Assembly: GCA_041389525.1 (NCBI GenBank)
Contig: JAWKRR010000086.1
Span: 1 to 23,186, forward strand
From: JACKFB01 sp041389525
GTDB taxonomy: Bacteria; Myxococcota_A; UBA9042; PHBI01; JACKFB01
DNA: 23,186 nt
Direction: 5' to 3'
Positions 14,574 to 22,544 of this stretch are shown piece after piece. A program made the position numbers and the translations under genes. How positions within the stretch are numbered: the stretch's first letter is position 1; each line of letters begins with the position of its first letter. The notes beneath the pieces were generated by a model. That model was not told the origin of the DNA. It saw only the letters and a program-made list of their open reading frames with translations, and did no database searches.

Positions 14574-17500
14574 GGATTGCGCGGATCCGCGGGCGAAATC
14601 TGGCGAGCTTGGCCGGCGACTTCGAGGTGGACCTGGAGGGCGGGCCGCTGGGGGAGGCGAGCCTGTTCGCGATCACCGGGCCGACGGGCGCCGGCAAGAG
14701 CACGATCCTGGACGCGGTGTGCTTGGCGCTCTTCGACAAGACGCCGCGGCTGGGCGACGGCGGGCGCGACGTGGCGGCGATCGGGCGCGCGGGCGACGAC
14801 GAGGCGATGCGCATCAAGGCCAACGACGTGCGGAGCCTGCTGAGCCGGGGGGCCGGCGAGGGATACGCCGAGGTCGAGTTTATCGGGGGCGACGGCCGGC
14901 GCTACGCGGCGCGGTGGGACGTCCGGCGGGCGCGGGACCGGGCGAGCGGCAAGCTGCAGGCGCAGTCCATGACCCTGACCGACGTCGAGGCGCAGACGAA
15001 GCTGGGCGGGACGAAGACCGAGACGCTGGCGGCGATCGCCGAGCGGGTCGGGCTGAGCTTTGAGCAGTTTCGGCGGGCGGTGCTGCTGGCGCAGGGGGAT
15101 TTTGCGGCGTTCTTGGAGGCGGGGGGGAACGAGCGGGCGGAGCTTCTGGAGCGGATGACCGACTCGGGGATTTACGCGCGGCTGTCGCAGGCGGCTTATG
15201 AGCGGCACAAGGCGTGCGCGGCGCGGATCGCGGAGATCGAGGCGGAGCGGGCGCGGGTCGGGCTGATGGACGGCGAGCGGCGGGCCGAGGTCGAGGCTCT
15301 GCGGGAGGGCGCGCGGGTCGCGCTGGCGGAGGCGAAGGCGGAGGCGGAGGCGGCGAGCGCGGCGGTGGGCTGGTACGGCGAGCTGGCGCGGCGGGCGGCC
15401 GGGGTGGAGGCGGCGCGGGTGGAGCTGGCGGCGGCGGAGGCGGCGTGGGAGGCGGCCGAGCAGCGGCGGGCGCGGCTGGCCGAGGCGCGGGCGGCGGAGC
15501 CCATGCGGGGCGCGCGGGACGGGGCGGCGAAGGCGACGGAAGCTGAGGCGCGGGCTGGGGAAAAGCGGGATCGGGCGGCGGCGGAGGCGGTGGTCGCGAG
15601 GGGCGTGGCGGAGGCGGCGGCGGGGGCGCTGAAGCTGGCGGAGGCCGAGTTGGCGGCGGCGCGGGAGGCTTGGGCGGCCGCGGAGCCGGAGCTCTTGGCG
15701 GCGCGGGAGTTGGACTCGCGGGTCAAGCAGGCGGAGGCGGGGGCGACGAAGCTGGCGGCGGACGTGGAGGCGGCGCGGGCGCGGGTGGAGGCCGCGGGCG
15801 CGCTGCTGGCGGGGCTGCTGGCCGAGCAGGCGGCGCAGGCGGCGGCGCGGGACGCGGCGCGGGCGTGGTTGGAGGCGCACGGACCGGCGGTGGCGCTGGC
15901 CGGGCGCTGGGAGGAGATCGAGGGCGACATCGCGGCGTATCTGGAGGTGCACGGGCAGCTTGTGGCGCAGCGGGCGGAGGCGGCGGCCAGGGCTGAGGCG
16001 GCGGGGGCGGCGGCGGCGAAGCACGCGGGGCTGGACGCGCGGGTCAAGGAGGCCGAGGGCGCGCTGCGGGCGGCGGAGGCGGCGCTGGGGGCGGCCGAGG
16101 CGGCGGCGGCGCAGGCGGCGGGCGGGGCGTTGCAGGAGCAGGGGCGGCGGCTGCGGGCGCTGGGTGAGGCCGCGCGCGGGTGCCGGGAGGCGGCCGAGGC
16201 GGCGGCGCGGGAGGCCACCGCGCGTGCGGAGGCCCAGGCGCGGGCCGAGGCGGAGGCCCAGGCGCAGGCCGCGGCGGGCGCGGTCGAGGCGGAGAGCGCG
16301 GAGGCCGCGGGGCGGCTCGAGGCGGAGCGGGCGGAGGCGGGGCGGGCGCTGGACGCGGCGCGGAGCGCTCAGACGCTGGAGCAGAAGCGCGCCGAGCTGC
16401 GCGCTGGCGAGCCGTGCCCGCTGTGCGGTGCAGAAGAGCATCCGTGGGCTGATGGATCTCCGCTGGCGGGCTTGGTGTCGCAGTATACGCTGCGGTGCAC
16501 TGAGCTCGAGGGGGCGCTGAAGATGGCGCGTGAGCGGGCGGTGGCTGCGAAGGCGGACCGGGCGGGCGCCGAGGCGCGGGCGGGCGGGGCCCGGGCGCGG
16601 GAGGCGGAGGCGGCGCAGGCGCTGGAGGGGCTGGCGCGCCGTGGGGCGGGGCTGCGCGAGGGGCTGCGGGAGGCGCACGCGGGCTGGGTGGCGGCCGGCG
16701 CGGGAGCGCGGGGCGAGGCGGTGGCGGGCGCGGTGGCGGCGACGCTCGCGGCCCAGGTGACGGAGGCCGCGGCGGCGACGGAGGGGTTGGCGGCGGAGGT
16801 CGCGCAGGCTGAGCGCGCTCTGGCGGCGGAGCAGCAGCGCGCGGATGCGGCGGCGGCGGCGGCGGCGGCGGCGCGGGGCGGCGTGGACGCGGCGCGGGCG
16901 GCGTGGGATGGGGCGCAGGCTCAGGCGCAGGCGGCGGCGGCCGAGGCCGGCGAAGCGCACGGGCTGGCGCAGGCGGCGGCGGCCGAGGTGCGGCGGTTCG
17001 AGGCGAGCGCGGCCGAGATGGCGGCGCGCATCGAGCGCACGGCCCAGGGGCGGCCGGGCTTGGCGACGCGGGTGGTGGCGGACGCTGAGGTGGTGCTGGC
17101 GGCGCTGCGCGCGGAGGTGACGGAGGCGCTGGACCAGCAGGAGCGGGCGAAGGAGGCGGAGGCCGCGCTGGCCGGGCTGGGGACCGACGTCGCGGCGGCG
17201 CGGGCGAGCGTCGAGGCGGCGCAGGCGCGCGCCGGCGAGCTGGCTGGCGAGGTGCAGGCCGCGCAAGCGGGGCTACACGGGCTGCGCGGCGAGCGGGCGG
17301 CGCTGCTGGGCGGGCGCGAGACGCTCGACGTGGAGACGGGGCTGAAGAGCGCGCTGGCGACTGGCGAAAAGAAGGCGCAGGACGCGGCTGGGGCCGCGAA
17401 TCGGGCGGCAAACGCCAGCGCGGCCGCCGACAGCGCGGCGAAAGCGCTGGTCGCGGAGGCCGAGACGCGCGCGGAGGAGGCGCGGACGGCGCGGGAGGTG

Positions 17501-18421
17501 CTGGACGACGCGCTGCGCGAGGCCGGCATCGACGCGGAGGAGCTTGCGCGGCGGCTGAGCCACGCGCCGGGCTGGCTGGCCGAAGAGGGCCGCGCCCTGG
17601 AGGCGCTCGCGCAGGCGCGGACCAAGGCCCACACGGTCCTGGAAGAGCGCCAGCGCCAGCAGCTAGAGCACGAGGCGACCGCGCGGCCGGAGCTCGCCGA
17701 GGACTCAGCGCGCGAGGCGCTGGCGGCGGCGCAGGCGGCTACGGACGCGAATCAGCGGACCGTGCAGGCCCAGGAGCTGCTGCTCATGCAGGACGACCAG
17801 CGCCGCGTCCAGAGCGCCGAGCTCGACAAGAGCGCCGAAGAAGCCCGCGAGGGCGGCCGCGTCTGGGCCCAGCTCAACCAGCTCATCGGCTCCGCCCAGG
17901 GCGACGTGTTCCGCCGCTTCGCCCAAGGCCTGACCCTGGACGCGCTGCTGGTCCACGCCAACCGCCAGCTCGACGACCTGAACCGCCGCTACCACATCGA
18001 GCGCGTCCCCGGCTCCGACATGGACCTCCAGGTCATCGACCGCGAGATGGGCGACGAGGTCCGCACCATACGCAGCCTCTCGGGCGGCGAGACCTTCCTC
18101 GTCTCGCTGGCCCTGGCCCTCGGCCTCGCCTCGCTGTCCGCGGCCGGCGCGTCGGTCGAATCGCTCTTCATCGACGAGGGCTTCGGCACCCTGGACCGCG
18201 ACACCCTCGACATCGCCATCAACGCCCTCGACGCCCTGCACGCCACCGGCCGCAAGGTCGGCATCATCAGCCACGTCGACGGCCTCGCCGAGCACCTCGG
18301 CGCCGAGCTACGCGTGGTCAAGCTCGGCGGCGGCCGCAGCCGAATCGAAGCGCACGGCCGCGAGCGCGCCGCCGTGGCGACTACGGCGAGCCCTCGAACC
18401 GGCTCTGCGCTTCTGACTTAG
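14570..18421 (+). CDS. sbcC: exonuclease subunit SbcC (SMC/Rad50-like ATPase)
   Basis: SbcC is the ATPase and tether partner of SbcD. This 1283-residue protein is longer than typical (about 1050). The GTG start at 14570 overlaps the sbcD stop. The N-terminal ATPase half has Walker A GPTGAGKST (37-45), and a Q-loop is seen in VLLAQGDFAAFLEAG. A very long coiled coil is built almost only from Ala, Glu, Arg and Gly. It is broken at its apex by the zinc hook GEPCPLCGAEEHPW (C616 and C619). The C-terminal half carries the signature LSGGETF (S1171) and Walker B LFIDEGFGTLD (D1202, E1203). Base composition in the arms is extreme, with long purine-rich GGCGGAGG-like runs on the coding strand, and a nine-residue Ala run at 760-768. 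The complex should act on DNA ends, hairpins and stalled forks. Confidence 0.96.
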   Translation: MRIARIRGRNLASLAGDFEVDLEGGPLGEASLFAITGPTGAGKSTILDAVCLALFDKTPRLGDGGRDVAAIGRAGDDEAMRIKANDVRSLLSRGAGEGYAEVEFIGGDGRRYAARWDVRRARDRASGKLQAQSMTLTDVEAQTKLGGTKTETLAAIAERVGLSFEQFRRAVLLAQGDFAAFLEAGGNERAELLERMTDSGIYARLSQAAYERHKACAARIAEIEAERARVGLMDGERRAEVEALREGARVALAEAKAEAEAASAAVGWYGELARRAAGVEAARVELAAAEAAWEAAEQRRARLAEARAAEPMRGARDGAAKATEAEARAGEKRDRAAAEAVVARGVAEAAAGALKLAEAELAAAREAWAAAEPELLAARELDSRVKQAEAGATKLAADVEAARARVEAAGALLAGLLAEQAAQAAARDAARAWLEAHGPAVALAGRWEEIEGDIAAYLEVHGQLVAQRAEAAARAEAAGAAAAKHAGLDARVKEAEGALRAAEAALGAAEAAAAQAAGGALQEQGRRLRALGEAARGCREAAEAAAREATARAEAQARAEAEAQAQAAAGAVEAESAEAAGRLEAERAEAGRALDAARSAQTLEQKRAELRAGEPCPLCGAEEHPWADGSPLAGLVSQYTLRCTELEGALKMARERAVAAKADRAGAEARAGGARAREAEAAQALEGLARRGAGLREGLREAHAGWVAAGAGARGEAVAGAVAATLAAQVTEAAAATEGLAAEVAQAERALAAEQQRADAAAAAAAAARGGVDAARAAWDGAQAQAQAAAAEAGEAHGLAQAAAAEVRRFEASAAEMAARIERTAQGRPGLATRVVADAEVVLAALRAEVTEALDQQERAKEAEAALAGLGTDVAAARASVEAAQARAGELAGEVQAAQAGLHGLRGERAALLGGRETLDVETGLKSALATGEKKAQDAAGAANRAANASAAADSAAKALVAEAETRAEEARTAREVLDDALREAGIDAEELARRLSHAPGWLAEEGRALEALAQARTKAHTVLEERQRQQLEHEATARPELAEDSAREALAAAQAATDANQRTVQAQELLLMQDDQRRVQSAELDKSAEEAREGGRVWAQLNQLIGSAQGDVFRRFAQGLTLDALLVHANRQLDDLNRRYHIERVPGSDMDLQVIDREMGDEVRTIRSLSGGETFLVSLALALGLASLSAAGASVESLFIDEGFGTLDRDTLDIAINALDALHATGRKVGIISHVDGLAEHLGAELRVVKLGGGRSRIEAHGRERAAVATTASPRTGSALLT
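16847..16873 (+). repeat. (GCG)9 trinucleotide tract inside sbcC
   Basis: Nine consecutive GCG codons encode Ala 760-768 in the returning arm of the SbcC coiled coil. Changes in copy number would keep the frame but alter coiled-coil phasing, so the tract may vary between strains. Confidence 0.9.
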
Positions 18422-18490
18422 GGCGATTGCGGACCTCGACTCGCGCCAATCCGGCGCGCGACCGGACGATTGCCTCCGGCTTCGCGGCCA

Positions 18491-18512
18491 CTTACTATTG
18501 GCGATAAGTAAG
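18491..18512. promoter_or_regulatory. inverted repeat upstream of the antitoxin gene, probable operator
   Basis: CTTACT (18491-18496) and AGTAAG (18507-18512) are perfect inverted arms around a 10-base spacer, in a locally AT-richer stretch of an otherwise GC-rich region, 16 nt before the antitoxin start. AbrB-type antitoxins repress their own operons by binding such palindromes, so this is the likely autoregulatory site overlapping the promoter. The preceding gap (18422-18490) holds only a weak stem TCCGG-N7-CCGGA at 18450-18466, after sbcC. Confidence 0.55.
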
Positions 18513-18528
18513 GAAACGGAGGCCAGTG

Positions 18529-18768
18529 ATGCCGAGCGCGACGGTGACGAGTAAGGGCCAGATCACCATTCCAAAGGCGGTCCGTGACTCCGTGGGGTTG
18601 GCGACGGGAGATCGCGTTTCGTTCGCGGTAAGGGGGGACGGCGTGGTGGAGATGGTGCCCGAGACCGTGGAGCTGATGTCGCTCTTCGGCAGCCTCAAAC
18701 CGCGGTTGAAAGGCGTGACGCTCGAACAGATGGAGCAGGCCATCGCGCAGGGCGGCGCGGGCGAGTGA
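18529..18768 (+). CDS. AbrB/SpoVT-family antitoxin
   Basis: The ATG at 18529 has GGAGG six bases upstream; a GTG lies immediately before it. The 79-residue protein has an N-terminal swapped-hairpin DNA-binding domain of the SpoVT/AbrB type (about residues 1-45), with the hallmark TSKGQITIPKAVRD and GDRVSF. A C-terminal helical tail (about 48-79) should wrap the toxin. It overlaps the PIN-domain gene as GTGA, the standard antitoxin-toxin arrangement. It should neutralise the toxin and repress its own promoter. Confidence 0.92.
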   Translation: MPSATVTSKGQITIPKAVRDSVGLATGDRVSFAVRGDGVVEMVPETVELMSLFGSLKPRLKGVTLEQMEQAIAQGGAGE

Positions 18769-19160
18769 TCGCGCTGGACACGAATGTGTTGGTGCGATTC
18801 ATGGTCGACGACGACGCGGAGCAAGCGGCGCGCGCCCGGGATCGCCTCAAGCGCGCGATGGCTTCGCGTGAGTCGTGCCACATCTCGGATGTGGTGGTCT
18901 GCGAGTTCGTCTGGGTGCTCTCACGCGCCTACAAGTTCACGCGCGCAGAGATATCGAGCGCCATCCGCAACCTGCTGGCAGCGCGATACCTGAGCTTCAG
19001 CGATCGCGAGGCGCTGTGGCGTGCGGTCGCTCGTTTCGATAGCCGTGGCGGGGACTTGGCGGACTACGTCATCCGCGAACACGCCGACGCTGCCGGAGCG
19101 GGCGTCGTGGTGACCTTCGACGCCGCGCTCTTGAAGGAGGACGGCTTCGTCGCGCCCTGA
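18765..19160 (+). CDS. vapC: PIN-domain ribonuclease toxin (VapC type)
   Basis: The 131-residue protein is a complete PIN domain, a metal-dependent single-strand RNase fold. The acidic residues expected in the active site are present: D5 in LDTNVLV, E47 in VVCEFVW, D97 in the GGDLADY segment (with D100), and D119 in VTFDAAL. The start is GTG at 18765, overlapping the antitoxin stop. With the AbrB-type partner it forms a type II toxin-antitoxin pair; family members usually cut tRNA or rRNA. The gene ends 16 nt before the end of the convergent lamin-tail lipoprotein gene, with no room for a long terminator. Nothing suggests inactivation. Confidence 0.92.
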   Translation: MIALDTNVLVRFMVDDDAEQAARARDRLKRAMASRESCHISDVVVCEFVWVLSRAYKFTRAEISSAIRNLLAARYLSFSDREALWRAVARFDSRGGDLADYVIREHADAAGAGVVVTFDAALLKEDGFVAP

Positions 19161-19176
19161 CGCGCCAGTCAGCTCG

Positions 19177-20364
19177 TCAGGGTGCCAGGATGAGCGCGTG
19201 GCCGGCTTGGGCGGTCGAGTAGCCGTTCTGCGAGCCGTCGAGGTCGCAGTAAAGCCAGGTGACGCCTCCGGTCTTCGTGCAGCGGGCGGCCAGGTCGGCG
19301 ATGCCGGCTTCGGTCGGCGTCGGCCGGGCGATGAGGCTGCGGCGAGGCGACGCGAGGTTGGCGGGCGGGGCCGGGTCGGCGTCCGCGCTGGTCCAGATGA
19401 ACTCGCCACCCTCGGGGTCGGCGCCGTCGGGGGCGAGGCCCAGTTGGCAGACGAAGTCGGCCGGGAGCGCGCCTTTGCCGTCGGTGATGCCGGGCTCGGC
19501 GACCTCGATTCGGCCGAGAAACGAGACGCCGACCTTCGCGGTGACCAGCGCCGGGTACATCAGACGGCACCAGTCGACATCCGCGTCGCAGGCGAGGTTC
19601 GGCTCGCCGGGCGTGCCGCGGCCGCCGGGGCCGTAGGTCGGCAACGCGTCGCACCACGTCGCCGCGGCCGGCGAGCTTCCCGCGACCGTGACCGGCTCCC
19701 ACGGCGAGGCCGCGTCGCGCTGGAGCGCCACCCCCGCCTCGCGGCCGCTGGGGTCCAGCAGCGCGTCCGGCAGCGCGAAGATCTCGGTGCTGCCGCAGCG
19801 AAGCTCGAGCGAGTCGAAGGCGCCCAGCTTCAGCTCGCCGTCGACGGTGACGTCGGGCGCGGGCAGGCCGTCGTCGGCCGCGGTGGCCGCGCCGGCCGTG
19901 GCGACCAGGACGTAGGCGCCGGCCTCGGCGGCGTCGGCGGCGCTCAGGCTAAGCGAGACAGCACCGCCCGAGCTCAGCTCGCACCCGTCGAGGCTGCGGG
20001 GCGCGTCAGCGCGATTGACCAGCTCCAGCCAGGCCCGCGCGCCCGCGACGCTGTCGGAAGGACGCGGCAGGATCTCGGAAATCGCGAACTCTCCTGCCAG
20101 CGGCCACGGCGCACTCGACGCCGTCGGAGGGCCGTCGGGCACGGTCTCGCCGCCGCCGGGAGGGGCGGGATCGGCGAGGCTGGGCGAGGCTTCGAGGGCC
20201 GCCTGAGCGACGTTCGGCTGGGCCAGCGTGCCGGGGGTCGGCGGCGTCTCAGGGCTGGCGTCGGCCTGAACCGGGCGCGCGCCGCTGTGCCAGGACGCGA
20301 GATTGTCGCCGCCATCGCAGGCGAACGCACTCATCGCGACGAGGAACCAAGCGAGCTGGCGCAC
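19177..20364 (-). CDS. secreted lipoprotein with lamin-tail domain
   Basis: The GTG at 20364 has a GGAG site upstream and starts a hydrophobic signal (LAWFLVAMSAFAC) with a cysteine that would be lipidated, though the lipobox AFAC is atypical. A long Pro/Ala/Ser-rich linker (about 28-90) follows. An immunoglobulin-like lamin-tail domain sits at about 91-215: FAISEILPRPSD, then WLELVNRADAPRSLDGCEL, and FALPDALLDPSG later. The C-terminal part (about 240-395) has paired cysteines and resembles a second beta-sandwich. Lamin-tail domains in bacteria occur in secreted nucleases and surface proteins as targeting or adhesive modules; no catalytic domain is visible here. It is a single gene, convergent with the toxin gene. 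Confidence 0.8.
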   Translation of the reverse strand: MRQLAWFLVAMSAFACDGGDNLASWHSGARPVQADASPETPPTPGTLAQPNVAQAALEASPSLADPAPPGGGETVPDGPPTASSAPWPLAGEFAISEILPRPSDSVAGARAWLELVNRADAPRSLDGCELSSGGAVSLSLSAADAAEAGAYVLVATAGAATAADDGLPAPDVTVDGELKLGAFDSLELRCGSTEIFALPDALLDPSGREAGVALQRDAASPWEPVTVAGSSPAAATWCDALPTYGPGGRGTPGEPNLACDADVDWCRLMYPALVTAKVGVSFLGRIEVAEPGITDGKGALPADFVCQLGLAPDGADPEGGEFIWTSADADPAPPANLASPRRSLIARPTPTEAGIADLAARCTKTGGVTWLYCDLDGSQNGYSTAQAGHALILAP

Positions 20365-20387
20365 GAGACGCTCCGGGCCGGGGGACC

Positions 20388-20407
20388 ACGGAAACGGGTG
20401 TTTCCGT
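20388..20407 (-). terminator. perfect stem-loop between two minus-strand lipoprotein genes
   Basis: ACGGAAAC (20388-20395) pairs perfectly with GTTTCCGT (20400-20407) around GGGT. It lies 57 nt past the stop of the propeller lipoprotein gene and 24 nt before the start of the lamin-tail gene. Without a T-run it could be a terminator or an operator for the downstream gene. The rest of 20365-20463 shows nothing else supportable. Confidence 0.4.
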
Positions 20408-20463
20408 AGTGAGCTACGGGTGCCGGAGCCGATTGCTGAAGCCGGACGCCAGTCGCGCGGCGG

Positions 20464-21825
20464 CTAGAACGAGAGCGGGTATCCCGCGATGCCCACGTCG
20501 ATGACGCGGAGGCCGCGCTTGGCTTCGGGGGTGAGCACCGGGATCTGGAGCAGCGCCGCGTAGAGCTTGGTCTCGCCGTACGCGCCGCGGCCGAAGGCGA
20601 CGTTGGCGATGACGTCGGGGCTCGAGTCGACCAACCGCACGACGCGGTCGCCGGCCGCCGGGCGGACCAGGATGAGGCTGGCGTCCAAGGCGAAGTCCTT
20701 CACGGTGTCGACGACCATGTAGAGGTTGTCCTCATCGTCGAAGGCCAGGCCGTCGCCGAAGACGCCCAGCTCTGCGGCCAGGGTCTCGCGGGTGCCGAAG
20801 CCGTCGGCCGTCAGGGTGATGGCGAAGAGCTGGGCGCGGGCGGCCTCCGGCTCGGGGAGCTTCCCGTGGCCGCAGAGGACGACCGTGTTCTCGGTCAGCC
20901 CGTAGAGGCGGCCGTCGCGGCCGAAGGCCAGACCGTTGGGGCCGCCATCCTTGACCAGGTCGAAGGTGTGGACGGCGACGACCTCGCCTTTGACTGGGTC
21001 GAAGCGGACGATGGAGCCGAGGCAGGGGTCGGTGACATAGACGTGGCCGTCGGGGCCGACCGCGACGTAGTTCGGGCCTTCCAGCGGCACCGCGCCGTCG
21101 TCGGTGAGGCGCGTGGTGACCACGCCAGCGGCGTCGACGTGGACGAGGCTCTTCGCGACCCCGTCAATCACCCAGAGCGCGCCGTCTTTCCCGGCGGCCA
21201 GGCCCCAGCCGCGGCCAATGGGCTCGCCCGTCAGCGCGCGGCGGGTCACCGTGCCGTCCGGCGCCACCTCGAGCAGGCCATCGGGCGCGCCCATCACGAG
21301 CCGGGCGTCAGCGCCCTCCCCCACGAACGCGAGGTCCTCGGTGGAGCCGGTCTTGCCCTCGGCCGCGAGGAAGGCCTCGACGCCCCCGAAGTCGGCCAGC
21401 GGCGCGTTGGGCACCGGCGCGGCGTTGACGAACCAGTCCAGGCTCGCCGCCGCGCTGCCGTCGGCGGGAGCCGGGCCCGTGGCGACCAGCTCGTGTCGCA
21501 CGGGTGCCGCGCCGAGGGTCCACAGCACGCTGGCCCGCCCCGTCGCGTCGGTGGTGACGGCCGCCGCGGCGACGCAGCCCCCGCCGCGGGTCACGCGGAA
21601 GCCCACCGACTCACCGGCCACGTCGCCGCAGTCGTTCTGCAGATGCACCGCGACCGTGAGCGACGCGCCCACCGGCAGCGCGATATCGGGCGGCTGGGTC
21701 ACGTCGACCATGCGCGTGACGCCGCATTCGGGCGCGTCGCCGCCGCTGTCGTCGCACGCGGCCAGCGACCACGAGACGGCTGTGAGGACACAAAGGCTGA
21801 GGTAGATGCGGTCTGTCTTGAGCAT
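20464..21825 (-). CDS. lipoprotein with Ig-like domain and SMP-30-like beta-propeller
   Basis: The ATG at 21825 opens a lipoprotein signal peptide with lipobox LAAC (C24); an open frame further upstream is not protein-like. At about 40-130 is a bacterial Ig-like domain with the usual pattern (GFRVTRGGGCVA, then TTDATGRASVLWTLG). From about 150 to the end is a six-bladed propeller of the SMP-30/gluconolactonase/NHL type, with repeated G-x-D/G blade motifs such as VAVGPDGHVYVTD, LAFGRDGRLYGL and LAFDDEDNLYMVVD. Such propellers are lactonases or ligand-binding scaffolds; I cannot assign metal ligands with confidence, so catalysis is uncertain. The protein should be anchored outside the inner membrane. 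It is divergent from the 109-residue gene. Confidence 0.85.
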   Translation of the reverse strand: MLKTDRIYLSLCVLTAVSWSLAACDDSGGDAPECGVTRMVDVTQPPDIALPVGASLTVAVHLQNDCGDVAGESVGFRVTRGGGCVAAAAVTTDATGRASVLWTLGAAPVRHELVATGPAPADGSAAASLDWFVNAAPVPNAPLADFGGVEAFLAAEGKTGSTEDLAFVGEGADARLVMGAPDGLLEVAPDGTVTRRALTGEPIGRGWGLAAGKDGALWVIDGVAKSLVHVDAAGVVTTRLTDDGAVPLEGPNYVAVGPDGHVYVTDPCLGSIVRFDPVKGEVVAVHTFDLVKDGGPNGLAFGRDGRLYGLTENTVVLCGHGKLPEPEAARAQLFAITLTADGFGTRETLAAELGVFGDGLAFDDEDNLYMVVDTVKDFALDASLILVRPAAGDRVVRLVDSSPDVIANVAFGRGAYGETKLYAALLQIPVLTPEAKRGLRVIDVGIAGYPLSF

Positions 21826-21996
21826 GGCGCATCCTAGTTCCGCCCCGGGTGTCCTGCAAAGAGTCGTCGCCGTAGGGCTACCAGCGAGCGATCGGGCGTG
21901 GCTATACTGTGGTCGGGGCCGCCGCGGCTCGCGAAACACGCGGGCGCGCCGAGCGAAACCGAAACCGGCTGATGACCACGACACTGGAGCCATCTG
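21826..21996. promoter_or_regulatory. divergent intergenic region with a TATACT -10-like element
   Basis: The 171-bp gap separates the divergent propeller lipoprotein and 109-residue genes. TATACT at 21903-21908 (plus strand) stands out in GC-rich surroundings as a possible -10 box for the rightward gene, but no good -35 lies 17 bases upstream. Nothing else is evident. Confidence 0.3.
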
Positions 21997-22326
21997 ATGC
22001 AAGCGCCTGAATGGGTCGAGTCCGAAGACGCGCTGACTGTGCTCGCCTTCGAGACGGACTCGCTGCCCAACGCCGAAGCGACGGCGACGATGCACACCGC
22101 GTGCAACGCCCTGATGCCGAGCTTCCTGCGCCAGATCGACACCGAGGACAACTCGCAGGACATCTTCGTGAGCGAATTCCACGGCGACAAGCGCTTCGTC
22201 ATGGAGTGGGTGTTTCCTGGGATCCTCGACAGCGAGACCATCGGGAAGGTGACCTCGACCCTGACGGCCGCTTGCGAGAAGCACGCGCTGCGCTGCCGGC
22301 TCTCGGATCGCGGCTCCGAGTTCTGA
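21997..22326 (+). CDS. hypothetical protein, 109 aa
   Basis: The ATG at 21997 has GGAG seven bases upstream. The acidic, soluble product has no signal peptide or membrane segment. It has an alternating pattern of helices and strands: ALTVLAFETDS, a helix with MHTACNALMPSFLRQID, strands DIFVSEFHG and KRFVMEWVFPG, and a helix to KHALRCRLSD. This looks like a small compact alpha/beta domain with three cysteines. I do not recognise the family. Codon use matches the neighbouring genes, so it is probably native and expressed. No functional partner is clear; the next gene starts 218 nt downstream. Confidence 0.7.
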   Translation: MQAPEWVESEDALTVLAFETDSLPNAEATATMHTACNALMPSFLRQIDTEDNSQDIFVSEFHGDKRFVMEWVFPGILDSETIGKVTSTLTAACEKHALRCRLSDRGSEF

Positions 22327-22330
22327 CACT

Positions 22331-22369
22331 CGAGATAGGGCAGCCCGAGATCGGACTCCCGAGATTGGG
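22331..22369. repeat. three spaced copies of CGAGATnGG
   Basis: CGAGATAGG (22331), CGAGATCGG (22346) and CGAGATTGG (22360) follow each other at 15- and 14-base spacing, just past the stop of the 109-residue gene. They may be binding sites for the regulator of the downstream FecR-type gene or a degenerate tandem repeat. The rest of the gap to 22544 shows no gene. Confidence 0.5.
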
Positions 22370-22544
22370 CCGCGTGAGCGGTGGCGCCACCGTGTCTGGC
22401 GTGCGCGCGGAGCCGGCCGCACCGTTGAACTTCGCGGCGGTTGCGACGTATTCTCCAGCCTCACCCGTCTGATTCGACGCCCGATCGCCTCCCCCGTGGG
22501 GAGCGCGCTGGCGTTGGTCCGCTCGGCCTCGCCGAGGAGACCTC

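Noticed and set aside
14534..17266. Very long open frame antisense to sbcC (over 900 codons, Arg/Leu/Pro-rich), and a second Pro/Ala-rich one at 16044-17411.
   Set aside because: They are by-products of extreme GC codon bias in the sbcC coiled coil; their composition is not protein-like, and sbcC has every expected motif.
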